Shown here piece by piece: positions 1 to 11,525 of a stretch of DNA of 64,000 nt. Within the stretch, counting starts at the first letter, position 1. The number at the start of each line of letters is the position of its first letter. The DNA is from Punica granatum. Lineage: Eukaryota; Streptophyta; Magnoliopsida; Myrtales; Lythraceae. The notes below the pieces were generated by a model. The model was not told the DNA's origin, did not search any database, and saw nothing but the letters and a program-made list of their open reading frames with translations. The translations under genes were made by a program, and so were the position numbers. Where the stretch lies: NCBI RefSeq assembly GCF_007655135.1, contig NC_045131.1, positions 18,274,001 through 18,338,000 of the forward strand, given 5' to 3'.

Positions 1-741
1 AAGTTCAACAAGAACAATTTGGAAAATATCTCTCACACAAGATAGAAAATGGCAGAAAAGTTCTCTAAAAAATAACCTAGGGAGGAGCTTATAATGCTCT
101 TGTAATCTGAAGACAACTAAGGAAAGCAAGCATATTCTAGAAGGCATATTCCAACCTGATAGAAGGCATATTCCAACCAGATTTTGTGGCCATCTTCTAG
201 AAGGCATATCCAACCAGATTTGAGGTAGTTGTGGTTATCCTTTAATGCCCCGATGTGTACTGATGAGGTCCAGCACTCTTGATGACCAAAATCAGCCCCG
301 AGTTGACTTGTTCGTCTCTCGAACTGCGTGCCTCTTCCCGAATATTCGTCCATAAGTTCTGCAAGGCTTGCTCCAATTTCTTAGCACGTGCTCTGGTGAC
401 CGATTCGGTAGAAATATGCAACTTGTCCTCATGCTCGGAGTCCGGCTCAACCCTATCAGGAGAGCTCATTTGCGGGTTTTTTGGGCCAAGAGGAGACTAA
501 TTCGAATTGGTCCCTAAAGGGCCTTACCCAATTAACTTGTCTTGAGCTGGTCAATAGCCCATCCAAGATTTGAGTAGACGCATAAGGAAAGCCAAGAGAT
601 GCTGAAGAAGGGATAAAAAGACTGCCAAATATTCTAGGGGGGCCTTTAGGAAACTAAAGAAATTCTAGTTGCCAAATTTATTAGTTTCCAGATTCTCCTA
701 GGCTTATATAAAGGAGACTGAATAGCTGATTAGAGGGACTT
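1..741 (-). mobile_element. Terminal fragment of a Ty3/gypsy element, cut by the window edge
   Basis: This AT-rich stretch precedes the sharp boundary at 742 where a different LTR begins. On the minus strand it carries a short open segment with a TRARAKK basic motif (242-469), a feature of the C-terminal tail or LTR-proximal coding part of several plant Ty3/gypsy polyproteins. After that the minus strand reads into AT-rich sequence with near-duplicate segments around 130-215 (variants of GAAGGCATATTCCAACC). A TATATAAAGG-like box lies near 701-712 and could work on either strand. The LTR termini are not identifiable, so family and exact extent are uncertain. It could instead be two short fragments. 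Confidence 0.4.
242..469 (-). pseudogene. Retroelement polyprotein fragment with TRARAKK motif
   Basis: A 75-residue minus-strand open frame contains an acidic stretch followed by TRARAKKLEQALQNL. This resembles the arginine/lysine motif plus short helix in the solo LTR at 54980-55785 (TRARAKKFKDELNGL). In plant Ty3/gypsy elements this motif marks a tail near the LTR. No catalytic domain is present and there is no reason to think it is an independent gene. The assignment rests only on the motif and its similarity to the second copy in this window. Confidence 0.4.
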
Positions 742-2764
742 TGTCACAACCCGAAATTTCAGCTGGATTTTCCCTATCTTTCCTCGATATCCATTATCAC
801 ATAACTATTCACCTAAAACTGGCTTTCCATAAAATTCCCAAAAATATAAAACCAACATAGTAAGCTCTAATATGTATATACATTCCAAAAGAGAGAAATT
901 TTCTTTTTCGCACGCATATCAGTGATACAACTAAACAAAATTTCAGGTCGTAACATTTTCAAATTCATTCTATACCAAAAAAGATATCTATCAAATAACT
1001 AAGGTCCCTACCTAGTTCTCCGAGCTGATCCCCGATATCAAAAAGTGTTTCTTCCGCGCAGCTGGAAGCTTATCTGGAAAAAATATATGCAGGGTGTGAG
1101 CTGCATCTCAGTGAATACTATATTCCAGAGTAAAATGACATTTTTAAATAAATATTTAATTACAAATAACTAAATAATCAAATAACTAATATCATCACAT
1201 CCAATCCAACTATCAACTCACTCGGCATACATACACAGTATATATATATATATATACACACAAACTGTAATGATAATTATATCCAATATAATAACTAAAT
1301 TTAAGTTCTACTAACCAATTCACACAACCCTTCCAACCGTTTCTCTAACACCCAATATCACATAAAAATTAAACATTCATTCATTAGCATTCCATAACAA
1401 CTCACAACACAATCAATTGACAGATCCAACTCTAGCAACAACACGATTTTCATAGAACAACTTCAGACAATCTCAACAATCATCACACCTCCAACAATCT
1501 CAACAATCAACACATCTCCAACAATTATACCAGCCAAACAATATACAGTACAAACCAATCAATATAGCCATAGGGTTGCATTTCCTCGCAACAGAGTTGA
1601 GACGATACCGTGACCCCGCACTCATATCTATAAATTCTTCATTTCCTTTCTCATAAGCGGGGGCTGCCCATTATCCTCCGGCAGTAGGAGTATAAGCATC
1701 CATTTTTGTATTTCGCCGGATCAGCGGTCTAGGCGTCCCTTTTTGTATCCCGCCGAATTAGCGGTCTAGGCGTCCATTTTTGTGTCCCGTCGGATCAGCG
1801 GTCTAAGCGTCCTTTTTTGTATCCCGCCGTATCAGCGATCTAGGCGTCCCTATTTGTATCCCGCCGGATCAGCGGTCTAAGCGTCCCTTTTTGTATCCCG
1901 CCGGATCAGCGATCTAGGCGTCCCTATTTGTATCCCGCCGGATCAGCGATCTGAGCGTCCCTTTTTGTATCCCGCCGGATCAGCGGTCTCAGCGTCCCTA
2001 AATGTATCCCGCCAGATCAGCGGTCTGAGCATCCCTTTTTGTATCCCGCCGGATCAGCGGTCTAGGCGTCCCTATTTGTATCCCGCCGGATCAGCGGTCC
2101 CATGGCTATAATCAAACAACAATCACAAGCATAAACAATTGCAACCATGCCATCGCACCTCATATATCATCATACACAAGCACAATCTCAATCACATTAC
2201 AATGGTACCACATTATCATCACATACCTCGTACACAATCAACATATACAATCACACTGCATATTTCAAATCAAAATAAACATAAAATGGCAATATCTCTC
2301 AAATCAATTCATACAACATAGCAAGACCGATTTCTTAATCTTTAACTATCACAATATTCTTCCTAAATAATTTATATAACTATAATACATCATTTTACAA
2401 GATAATAGAGTATTCACATAATATATATATATATATCATTTCACAATGGAATAAAGTACTCACCTAACACCAAAAATGATTCGCCAAACTTAACCTTCAG
2501 GGTGCACAATCGATGTCCTCAACTCCTATCAATCACGAGTATAGCCTGAAAAACAAGTTATTTCTAACAATCATTTTCTTCACTAATTCTCATACCAAAT
2601 CATCCTACAATGGCCTTAGAGGATCAATGAAGCTAAGATTTAAATACAACAATAGCACTAGCCACCAAACACTCCATATAAGGCAGCAACAAAATTCTTT
2701 ACTACTATATTCTTACGCTAGGTAATTTATCAAGATTATTGATCCATCATAACGTATATATATA
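742..2764 (-). mobile_element. Truncated LTR, TGTCACRACCC family
   Basis: The plus strand starts with TGTCACAACCCG, the reverse complement of the LTR 3' end GGGTCGTGACA seen intact at 52407-52417. The fragment is therefore an LTR on the minus strand with its 3' end at 742. It shares with the 49949-52417 copy a block near 1080-1130 (GCAGGGTGTGAGCTGCATCTC versus the complement of the 51870 region), a homologous tandem array, and a block near 2450-2520. The promoter-bearing 5' third is missing. At about 2764, after a short TA run, the sequence switches abruptly to the middle of Ogre ORF1. No TSD can be shown on the truncated side. Confidence 0.75.
1695..2100. repeat. Tandem array, 37-bp unit, about 11 copies
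   Basis: The unit reads roughly CCCGCCGGATCAGCGGTCT followed by AGGCGTCCCTATTTGTAT. I count 11 contiguous copies with 0-4 differences each. Alternate copies carry CCCTTTTTG or CCCTATTTG, suggesting a two-unit higher-order pattern over part of the array. The segment CCGC-cggatca-GCGG can form a small hairpin. The same repeat, diverged and with about 5 copies, lies in the related LTR at 51372-51558. Confidence 0.9.
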
Positions 2765-3771
2765 TTGGTCTTCGGTACTCTCCTGTTCCCAGACTCGCCG
2801 AACCTCATTGATGGGGCTATAGCCCAAGTCGTCCTCCAAGCGGTGGGAGGCCATAGTTATGTGGAGGCTTTATTAGCCGAGACCGTTCGGTCTCTTGACT
2901 ATGTTAGGGAGGTTCGGCGTGGCAGGATGAGGGGATCCCCGTACCTACTTCAGATTTGGCTTCTCGCCCATATCCGCCCCTTTTGCTCATCACATCCGTT
3001 CTCCTACATCGCCGACGAGCGTTCGCTGATCGAGCGCCTGGTACCGGTTATCCCACCTCCCGAGCACAGTTTCTCGGAATGGAGGCGTTTTTGGCGTGAG
3101 TTGACGCTCGCACGCTTCTTATGGGTCGCTCGATGGAACCCCGGCGGCCCCATGATCACGGGATGTCCCGGAATTGGGGGAGTTCCCCTTCTTAGCCACT
3201 TGGGGAGCACACTCATATTCCCCGGCCGGGTAATCAGACAGCTCGGCGGCCTACAGGACATTCCCGCCGAGGCGGACCGTCTACCTTTCCGCATCCAGTG
3301 GGCCGACTCTACATCCACGGCCCCCGCAAGATTCCTACAGATTCGAGAGATTCGCCGCCTACGGGACGCTAGCATCATACAGTGTCTGTATTCCTCGAAC
3401 ACCCCACCGACGACGAGCGAGCATTCTCCGCCACGTCAGCATACGTGGCTCGGTTCTATGCATGGGGATTGGCACCGCCGCAACGGTCCCAGGCCGCCCC
3501 GACTCCCCGCGCTACATCCACTCTCGCCCCCGAAGCCGAAAGCTCCATTCAAGCGGCCATGCACGCAGAACTACGGGCCGTCAGGGAGGAACGAGATAGG
3601 CTCCGCTGTGAGCTTGTTGATTCCCGCGCAGAGGTCGCAGATTACAAGGAGCTCCAGACGGAGTTGACTTGAGCACGCGCCCGAGTCGCACATCTAGATC
3701 GGGAGATGGCCCGTTTGAGCGCGGAATTGGACCGAGTGCACAAGAGGGCATGCAACCTCGCCCACCCTTAG
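2765..3771 (+). pseudogene. Ogre ORF1 remnant: plant-mobile-domain-like protein with coiled coil
   Basis: This is the C-terminal two thirds of the protein encoded intact at its start by 54192 onward. It begins abruptly at FGTLLFP, so the N-terminus is lost. The first ~200 residues match a plant mobile domain (PMD)-like fold, a family found in MAIN/MAIL proteins and in Ty3 retroelements; this is my recognition from pattern, not a search. The last ~70 residues (about 3545-3765) are charged and heptad-like (AELRAVREERDRLRCELVDS), a likely coiled coil. A 1-nt deletion near 3390 shifts the frame relative to copy 2, and TGA at 3670-3672 replaces the CGA present in copy 2. Biochemical role unknown. 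Confidence 0.75.
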
Positions 3772-4089
3772 GATTAGCAAACGCACCCATTTTTGCCCTT
3801 GCTCGGACCTACGCCGCTTCCAAACGGCCACCGAGCGCCAAGGGATGCCGGCTTTACGTTTATGTTCCTTTCTTTTCTTCCGTATATTCTATTTTGTAAA
3901 ACTATGGAACTTGAAGCTAATCAATGTAATGACATTAGTATTTTGAAAACTCATGCATCTCATACATCTTGTCATTTTACTTATTCCGTACTTATCGTTT
4001 GAGATATCGATGTTTGTCCTTACACATTCTTGGAATCTAGGTGACTACAACTGGCGTCACACCGATACCCGACTCGTCAACGTCTTAGA
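3772..4089 (+). other. ORF1-gag intergenic spacer
   Basis: About 320 bp without coding sense separate the ORF1 stop from the gag ATG. The same spacer occurs at 56502-56820 in element 2 with high similarity, including a conserved block ACTGGCGTCACACCG some 40 bp before gag. This shows the spacer is a true part of the element and that ORF1 and gag are separate ORFs. How gag is translated downstream of ORF1 is not evident from sequence. Confidence 0.7.
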
Positions 4090-6786
4090 ATGGCGGAAGA
4101 AGACCGAGTTGACATCTCCGAGGAAGTCAACCCACCGGCTCCGACTCTTTCTCAACCACCTCCAACACATGTTCCGCCGCCTCCGACTCCTGCGGGCATA
4201 CTCCCGGCATACTCAGGCGCCCCTCCAGCACATCTCCCGCCCCTGACGTCTTCGGGAGCGCTCCATGCACATACCTCACAGATGCCCTCCGCCTCCGAGG
4301 ACCAAGCCCACATCGCCGCACTCGAAGGCATGGTCAACCAAATGGCCACCAACATGGCGGAGCTGCTTGCCCTACTCAGGGGACCAAACCGCACATCCTC
4401 GAGCTCCACGCCTCCGCCGGGACAAGGACCAACAGCCGACTCGACCCCGTGGGCTCCACCAATCCAAGCCCCAGAGAACATTGAGGCTCCCGCACCGCCA
4501 ACGCTGCACACATCCACGGTCCACCCCTTCACCACTCAACTACCGCCGCCGCCGGCCCCCACGGCCGTCCCTCTTCCACCGGCGACCTTCCTATCTTCGG
4601 AGCACATCTTGTCCGCGCCTCCGCCCATTTCCATACCGGCCCCGGCTATGGCCTACGCAGTACCTCCACCGATGGTTTTCCTAGCGTCCAGCGCACCCGC
4701 TCCGACTCATCTTCAAGCCGCGGAGCCTCCCCCCTATCCGTCTCTACAGCCTCACGCCGGCCTCTCCTACCAGGCACCGCCCCCCATAAACACCACCTTC
4801 CACGAACTGGGCACGCCGACTCATGCGGCCTAGTTCGCCTCGCCGACGCATTTCTTCCCCGAGGCTGACACCGAACAGGAGCGAAGGCTCAAGAGGATGG
4901 AAGAAACAATACGGGCCCTGCAAGCGGGCGACGCTCGTCCCGACGCACGTTACGGCGATTGCAGCCTATTCCCGGGTATGCGGCTGCCCCCGAAGTTCAA
5001 GATCCCGGAATTCAAGACTTATGAGGGCACGACGGATCCACGACACCACCTCCGCCACTATCGGGGGAAGATGCTGCAATATTGGGAATACGAGGAGTTT
5101 GTCATCCACTCCTTCCAAGATAGCCTGTCGGGATCGGCCCTCGATTGGTTCATGTCGCTGAAGGCCGAGGACATCCCGACGTGGGAGGATCTCTCCCGGA
5201 AGTTCACCGACCAATACCGATATTGCGCGGAAACGCCTCCCACCCTTCTGGAGCTGAGCACGAAAGAAATGGGGCGGGGCCAAAGGTTCGAGGAATATGC
5301 CGCCAAGTGGCGTGCCCAAGCAGCAAAGCACATCCCTCCGATCAGCGAGGCGCAACAGATCCAGTTGTTCCACTCCACACTGAGGGGGGTATACTATTCA
5401 CACCTGTTGGCACACACCTCGTCATTCTCCGACCTCATCGAGTCCGGGAAAAATTTGGATTTGGGGATCAAACTCGGAAGGATGGAGGACCCCACCAACA
5501 AAGGGGAGGAGTCATCAAAGAAGGCTCCCGCGGCGCTGTCGTCTTCCGGCGGGAGGAGAGCAAAGGAAGTTTCGGTAAACGCCGTCAATACGGCACATCA
5601 AGCGCCCCAACAATATTCGGTGAATCTCACGACCACACCGACCACCGCTCCTACCTGCTTTCCTCCGCCTCCACAGCACCAACCTCAGTCAATCTACTAT
5701 TCGGCCCCACCGGTCCCACCGCCGACGACCTCACAATCATACGACCACTTTGCGCCCGCCCCCGCTCAGCCCTCTCAACCCAGGCCCCCGGTGTCGAGAA
5801 CTCCTCCACCGGCGCAACAGAACCCTACTTCGCAGGGTCAACAGGCCGGCGGCGAGCAAAGCCGGCCTCGCAAACAATACTCACCGTTGCCTGCTCCTCT
5901 CTCTCACATATATCGGCAACTCTTGGCGGGAAATCAAATCCAGTCGATATCCCCGGGTCCAAATTTCGACCCGTCCGTTCAGGATCAATCCAAGCACTGC
6001 GAGTATCATCAGGGCACGCCGGGGCACACCCTCGACAATTGTTGGAGGTTGCGGGACGAAATTCAGAGAAGCATCGATAGCAATAGACTCACCTTCAACG
6101 CCGTCAGGCCCCCAAATGTGCAGGCCAACCCCCTCCCAGACCATAGGCCGAGTTCGGGGCCATCTATCAACATGATCTCTATATGCGTTTCGGAGAGGGA
6201 CGAAGAAGCGCAGGAGAATCCCCTTCCCTTCGTGATAAATTACACTCTCGAAGAACCTACAGTCGGGTTCACGAGACACGAGGCCTCGCCGGCCCCGTTC
6301 GTTATCGACATTCCTGCCCGGGAGCCGTACTCAGATAGCAAGGTCCCCTGGGCCTACAAAGGAAGTGTTGTGAGTCTCGAGCAGCAATTCAGTGTCATGG
6401 GGGTGACACGATCGGGGCGGGTGTATGAGAGTTCGGCGGCCAAGGACAAAGGGAAGACGCCCGCCGTTAAAGTCGGGGCGGCGCCCGAAAGCTCACCTTT
6501 TCCATCTAAGAAGGTGACCGAGGAGGAAGCCGAAACTTTCATGAAGATCGTGAAGGCGAGTGAATTCAAAGTGGTCGACCAAATGGCCAAGTCCCCGGCC
6601 CATATCTCATTGCTCGCACTCCTCCTCGGCTCGGAACCCCGCCGAGAGGCTCTCCTCCGGGTACTGACCACCGCACAAGTCCCGAAGGGAACGTCCCCGG
6701 ACAGGATAGAGGAGACGGTCGGGTCCATCTTTTCCAACACTATCTCGTTCTCGGACGACGAGCCCCCGTCCGAGGGTTGGTCACAT
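4090..6786 (+). pseudogene. gag: Ogre gag
   Basis: Capsid precursor that would form the particle packaging the element RNA. The ATG at 4090 matches that of element 2 (56821). Residues 1-250 are proline-rich with little sequence complexity. A retrotransposon gag (Retrotrans_gag type) domain follows at about 4985-5495, with the family-typical run from PKFKIPEFKTYEGTTDP to an FHSTLRGVYY-like segment. A second proline/glutamine-rich linker leads to a zinc-knuckle-like C-X2-H-X5-H-X4-C motif at 5998-6042. TAG at 4831-4833 interrupts the proline-rich part where element 2 has CAG. The remaining frame is open to 6912 and runs on into protease without a stop between them, consistent with a Gag-Pro polyprotein. 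Confidence 0.88.
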
Positions 6787-7192
6787 TTGCGGGCGTTGCA
6801 CATTGTTTGTAAGTGCAACAATTACATCGTCGGCCGGGTCATGATAGATAATGGATCCGCCCCTAACGTTTGCCCGGTGACCACCTTGAAGCAAATGAAT
6901 GTGGACCTCAATTGAGTCCGCCCAAGCAAGACAGCGGTCCGAGCCTTCGACGGTTCACGCAGGGAGGTAAACGGGGAGATCGACCTCCTCATAGACGTTG
7001 GCCCGTGTTCGTTCAGCATCACGTTCCAGGTGCTTGACATCCCGAACGCATTTAGCCTGTTGCTCGGGAGGCCCTGGATCCACTCGGCCGGCGCCGTCCC
7101 CTCTTCTTTGCACCAAAGGCTGAAGTTCATCTTCGAGGAGAGGCTCATTACGGTGAAGGGAGAGGAGGACTACGCCATCTACAAGGAGAGCG
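6787..7192 (+). pseudogene. Ogre aspartic protease domain
   Basis: Retropepsin-type protease that would cut the polyprotein. The active-site motif is IDNGSA at 6844-6861, the plant Tat variant of D-S/T-G, with the catalytic Asp codon at 6847-6849. The flap and C-terminal part follow in the same frame to LLLGRPWIHSAGA (about 7060-7095), equivalent to the conserved LLGRPW of plant Ty3 proteases. TGA at 6913-6915 breaks the frame just after the active site; the context (AAT TGA GTC) fits a CGA-to-TGA transition. A frameshift close to 7190 separates it from the G-patch part. Confidence 0.85.
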
Positions 7193-7737
7193 GTGCCCTA
7201 CATCAGCATTGGGGACGATAAAAACCTCTCGTTCCACTCATTCGAAACCATCTCCGTCATCCGGGACTACGGAGAGAGTGGGCCAACCCGCGCCGACCGC
7301 ATGATAGGGAAGGTTCTCCTGCGCAACAACTATATTCCCGGCACAGGCCTTGGGGCGCGCGGACAAGGGATCAGCCGCCCCATTGAGATCGAGGAGTACA
7401 AGCACAGGAGGGGACTCGGCTTTCACCCCTCCTGCCATGAGATCATCGAGGCCCGCAAGGGCAACCATCTTCACCGCCTCGCCGCATACTACGGGAGGCT
7501 CAACAGGGGCACTTCAGTCCCCCCGCTATCTCACTTTTTCCTCGGGCCTTCACACACCATAGGAGGCACCCTTGACGGCCCTTCCTCGGACTCCGACGAC
7601 ACTCCTGCCACTCCGTCAGCCGTGTGCGCCGTCACCGAGGAGATTCTTTCAGGGGTTCACATCCGCCTGGCACAGGAAAATGAGGAGCTGGACAACTGGA
7701 CCTCAGTCCCGTGCTACTCGGCTGTGATTGCCGATGT
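7193..7737 (+). pseudogene. G-patch-like segment between protease and intron
   Basis: Open frame of about 180 residues after the frameshift near 7190. Residues around 7330-7450 contain a glycine-rich G-patch-like pattern (IPGTGLGARGQGI ... GLGFHPSC). G-patch domains are recurrent in plant Tat-lineage polyproteins between protease and RT, where an RNA-binding or RT-stimulating role has been suggested for related retroviral G-patches; the function here is inference. The frame stays open to the splice donor at 7738, and reading through would hit TAA at 7739-7741 within the intron. Confidence 0.7.
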
Positions 7738-7910
7738 GTAAGGCTTATCTATGCATAGGATGTTCCCCGCGTGTCGACATAGCCATGCGCCACACGACGG
7801 GAGAGAGGGGTTTCTATTATGGTTTCTTGTTCACAACATCAATGAAATCTCTCACGCATTTTTTGAATTCTCTTGCATTATTTCTCCCTCTCTTATTCTT
7901 TATTTCGCAG
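7738..7910 (+). other. Predicted intron between protease/G-patch and RT
   Basis: A GT donor in the context GAT GT|GTAAGG (7738) and an acceptor TTTATTTCGCAG|C (ending 7910) enclose 173 nt. A long pyrimidine tract, from about 7872 with CTCTCTTATTCTTTATTTC before the AG, precedes the acceptor. The intron carries stops in the upstream frame. Joining the two sides keeps codon phase: the donor splits a codon after two bases and the acceptor supplies the third, leading into the conserved region upstream of RT. Ogre elements are known for exactly such a short intron separating protease from RT, so position and phase agree with the family. Confidence 0.78.
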
Positions 7911-9600
7911 CGTTATAAACTTTCTAAGACGGTTCTCTCGAATTTCCAAGCTCCACTCGAATCCAAATCCTCGATGCTTCGATTCGAACCTATCCCGAGA
8001 GCAACTAGGTGAGCCCCAACCCGTATACTTTGGGGAAGGACTTCCCGAGGAGAGTCAAGTGCCCAAGATAGAAGAGAGTTTGCGTCGCCTCGAAGACCAT
8101 CAAATCACCTCGGTCGAGCCAACGGAGGAGATCAACGTGGGCACTGAAGAAGAGCCTCGCACCTTGAAGATAGGGACAGCCCTCGACCCTACACAGTGAG
8201 CCCGGATGATTGACTTCCTGAAGGAATATCAGGAGGTCTTCGCCTGGTCTTACGCCGACATGCCCGGCTTAGACCCCTCAATAGTCGAGCACTTTCTCCC
8301 GCTCGACACCAAGAAATTCCCGCCCAAACGGCAACAGTTACGGCGACAGCGGGCCAGCCTCCTTCTCCGCATTAAGGAAGAAGTCGTCAAACAGATCAAT
8401 GCAGGATTCCTTGAGGTCTGCACCTATTCAGAGTGGGTGGCAAACATCGTGCCAGTGGAAAAGAAGGATGGAAGGGTCCGAGTTTGCGTTGACTACCGAG
8501 ATCTCAACAAGGCCAGCCCTAAGGACAACTTCCCCTTACCGCACATCGACGTCCTAGTTGACAATACGGCACGCCACGCCCAATTCTCTTTCATGGACGG
8601 CTTCTCCAAATACAATCAAATCCGGATGGCCGAGAAGGATAAACTCAAGATGACGTTCACTACGATGTGGGGAACCTTTTGCTACCGCGTTATGCCTTTC
8701 GGCCTCAAGAATGCGGGGGCAACTTATCAGAGGGCTATGGTCACATTATTCCACGACATGATGCACAAGGAGGTCGAGGTATATGTCGATGACATGATCG
8801 CCAAGTCCAAAGAAGGGGAAGACCATCTTATCAACCTGAAGCGCCTTTTCGACCGCCTAAAAGAATACAAACTCCGGCTTAATCCGGTAAAGTGCACATT
8901 CGGCGCTCGGTCAGGAAAACTGCTAGGATTCGTGGTCAGTGAGCGCGGTATCGAGGTGGATTCGGATAAAGTCAAGGCGATCAAAGAGCTTCCCCCGCTG
9001 TCAACGGTTCGAGAGGTGCGCGGCTTCTTGGGGCGACTAAATTACATTGCACGCTTCATTGCAAACCTGACAGACAAGTGCCAACCGCTCTTTCGCTTGC
9101 TCCGCAAGAATGCAGCGATGGAATGGGACCACGAGTGCCAAAAAGCCTTTGACACCATCAAGGCCTACCTAATTCAGCCATCGATATTGGTACCGCCCGT
9201 GCCGAACCGGCCCCTCATATTGTACCTCACAGTACGCCGACAATCCTTGGGGTGCATGCTGGGGCAAGAGGACGAGTCGACGAGCGCCGAAAGGGCAATA
9301 TACTACTTGAGTAAGAAGTTCACCGAAGGGGAATCCAATTATCCGGAGATCGAGAAGATGTGTTGCGCGTTGGTATGGGTCATGCAAAGGCTTCGACAGT
9401 ACACACTCTATCACACGATCCGCTTATTGTCAAAAGCGGACCCCTTGCGGTATTTGCTCGATAGCTCCTCATCCATGAGGAACATCGCAAAATGGCGCTG
9501 TCAGTTGACGGAATACGACATAGAGTACGTGCCTCGCACATCTGTCAAGGGGCAAGCGATTGCCGACCACCTAGCAGAATTCCCGATCGATGACAACACG
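7911..9600 (+). pseudogene. pol: Ogre reverse transcriptase and RNase H
   Basis: Copies element RNA into DNA. After a ~90-residue lead with PQPVYFGEGL and NVGTEEEPRTLKIG, the RT domain runs from about 8320 to 8900. Visible motifs are RVCVDYRDLNKA, the catalytic YVDDM (YVDD codons 8782-8793), and FLGRLNYIARF. A Ty3-type RNase H follows (about 9190-9590: LILYLTVRRQSLGCMLGQ, AIYYLSKKF, ALVWVMQRLRQY). TGA at 8197-8199 interrupts the frame just before MIDFLKEYQEVF, again in a CGA-like context. Otherwise the frame is open to 10626, so this region is much less decayed than an old fossil would be. Confidence 0.92.
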
Positions 9601-10098
9601 CCAATCAACACGGACTTTCCGGATGAAGGAGTCCTCCAGGTGGATGAAGAGAAAGAGGAACCAACATGGAAGATGTACTTTGACAGGGTTATCAATTCCG
9701 TGGGATCCGGAGTTGGGGTAGTTTTGATATCCCCGGACGGACGCCATTATCCGGTCGCGGCAAAAGTGGATTTCTCCTGTACCAACAACGTAGTAGAGTA
9801 CGAGGCGTGCATTCTCGGTTTGCAAGTGGCGATTGATTTCAAAGTGAAGGAGTTAGAGGTGTTCGGCGATTCCATGCTCACAATCTTCCAAACGTTGGGG
9901 CAATGGAAGACGAAAGACGCGAAGTTAGTCCCGTACCACGAATACCTTGAGGAATTGGCGAAGAATTTCGAGAAGATCTCGTTCACCTACACTCCACGCG
10001 CAAAGAATCAGTTCGCTGACGCACTTGCGACACTTGCGTCCATGGCGAGTATCTCAGAGGGGAACATCGTCGAACCTCTCGAAATCGAAGTGGCCAAA
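9601..10098 (+). pseudogene. Second (archaeal-type) RNase H, aRH
   Basis: A second RNase H domain lies between the Ty3-type RNase H and integrase. Acidic landmarks are the D in KMYFDRVINSVGSG, the E in NNVVEYEACILGL, the D in EVFGDSMLTI and the D in NQFADALATLASM, matching the D-E-D-D pattern of RNase H. A dual RNase H is the defining feature of the Tat lineage of plant Ty3/gypsy elements. It is proposed to improve removal of primers or RNA during reverse transcription. No stop lies in this part. The usual small residue after YFD is R here, possibly a decayed position. Confidence 0.88.
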
Positions 10099-11391
10099 CG
10101 CCCGGTCCACTGCAACGCGATTGAAGCGTCCGAAGCGAAGCCGTGGTATGAGGACATCAAGAACTTCTTGCAAACAGGCCATTATCCCCCGTTCGCCAAT
10201 CGCCGCAATCGAAAGACGCTCAGGCGCCTAGCGATGCACTACTTTCTGAGCGGCGAGATACTATATCGCCGTTCCTTTGATTCCACGCTCCTTCGATGCA
10301 TTGACGAACACGAATCACGACGCCTTATGGAGGAAGTGCATGGGGCAAACTGCGGACCCCACATGAATGGCCTTATGCTCGCTAAGAAGATCATGCGCTT
10401 AGGCTATTATTGGTCCACCATGGAGACTGATTGTGTGAAGCATGTCAGACATTGCCACCGATGTCAGGTTTATGCCGATCAGATCAAGGCGCCGCCCAAT
10501 GAACTGCGCCCCATGACGGCACCATGGCCTTTTTCGATGTGGGGGATGGATGTGATTGGCCCGATCAACCCCAAAGCTTCTAACGGGCATATGTTCATTT
10601 TGGTGGCGATCGATTACTTCACCAAATAGATCTAGGCCATCACTCTTGCGTCAGTCACCGCAAAAGTCGTGGCCCGTTTTCTCCTACGCGACGTCATCGC
10701 CCGGTACGGGGTCCCTGCGACAATCATCACGGACAACGCCAAAAACCTGAACAACAAGGTCATCGATGAGCTCTGTGCACAATTCAAGATCCGACACCGC
10801 AACTCCATCCCGTACCGTCCCCAAATGAATAGTGCGGTGGAAGCGGCGAATAAGAACATCAAGAAGATCATTGAAAAAATGACGGTGAACTACAAGGATT
10901 GGCACGAGATGCTCCCCTATGCACTCTTGGAGTACCGGACATCCATACGGACCTCAACCGGGGCAACCCCGTACTCCCTAGTCTATGGCATGGAGGCCGT
11001 CCTCCCAATCGAAGTGGAGATCCCTTTCATGAGGATTCTTGCCGAGACCGAACTTGAAGAAGCAGAATGGGCGAAGCAGCGGTACGAACAGTTGAACTTC
11101 ATTGATGAAAAGAGGCTGAAAGCGCTATGCCACGGACAGTGCTACCAGCAAAGAATGGCTCGAGCCTTTAACGCAAGAGTCCGCTACCGCGACTTCAGCC
11201 CCGGCGACCTCGTTTTGAGGAAAGTCCTACACGTCACGCCGGACTCTCGAGGGAAGTTCTCGTACAAATACGACGGCCCCTTCATCATCAAAGAGGTTTT
11301 CTCCGGAGGAGCAGTCATTCTGAGCAATATGGACGGCACCGAAAACGCCCTCCCCGTCAACGCCGACGCCATCAAGAAGTATTATCCGTGA
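10099..11391 (+). pseudogene. Ogre integrase
   Basis: Inserts the cDNA into the genome. The N-terminal zinc-binding part carries H...H...C..C (EVHGANCGPHMNG to RHCHRCQ, about 10336-10470). The catalytic core shows the first D in WGMDVIGPI, the second in IITDNAKNLNN and E in SAVEAANKN. A C-terminal SH3-like segment (FSPGDLVLRKVL ... KYDGPFIIKEV) follows, and the frame ends with a TGA after KKYYP. No chromodomain is visible, as expected for Tat. Two stops, TAG 10627-10629 and TAG 10633-10635, fall just after DYFTK. The first looks like TGG to TAG; the second does not fit a simple C-to-T change. Confidence 0.9.
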
Positions 11392-11525
11392 GCACTTGTA
11401 TATTCTTTATTCGCCGGGCTCCATGCCCGTTCTTATTGTAAGACATTTCTGTTTCCGTGGACGAGCGTCAACTCCCACCATTTGTCCAATAATAAGCTTT
11501 CTTGAGAGAAAAAAATAAACTTTCC

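Noticed and set aside
742..2764. First read as a plus-strand LTR because it starts with TG (TGTCAC)
   Set aside because: The intact relative at 49949-52417 ends GGGTCGTGACA and has its promoter on the plus strand, so TGTCAC here is the complement of the LTR 3' end.
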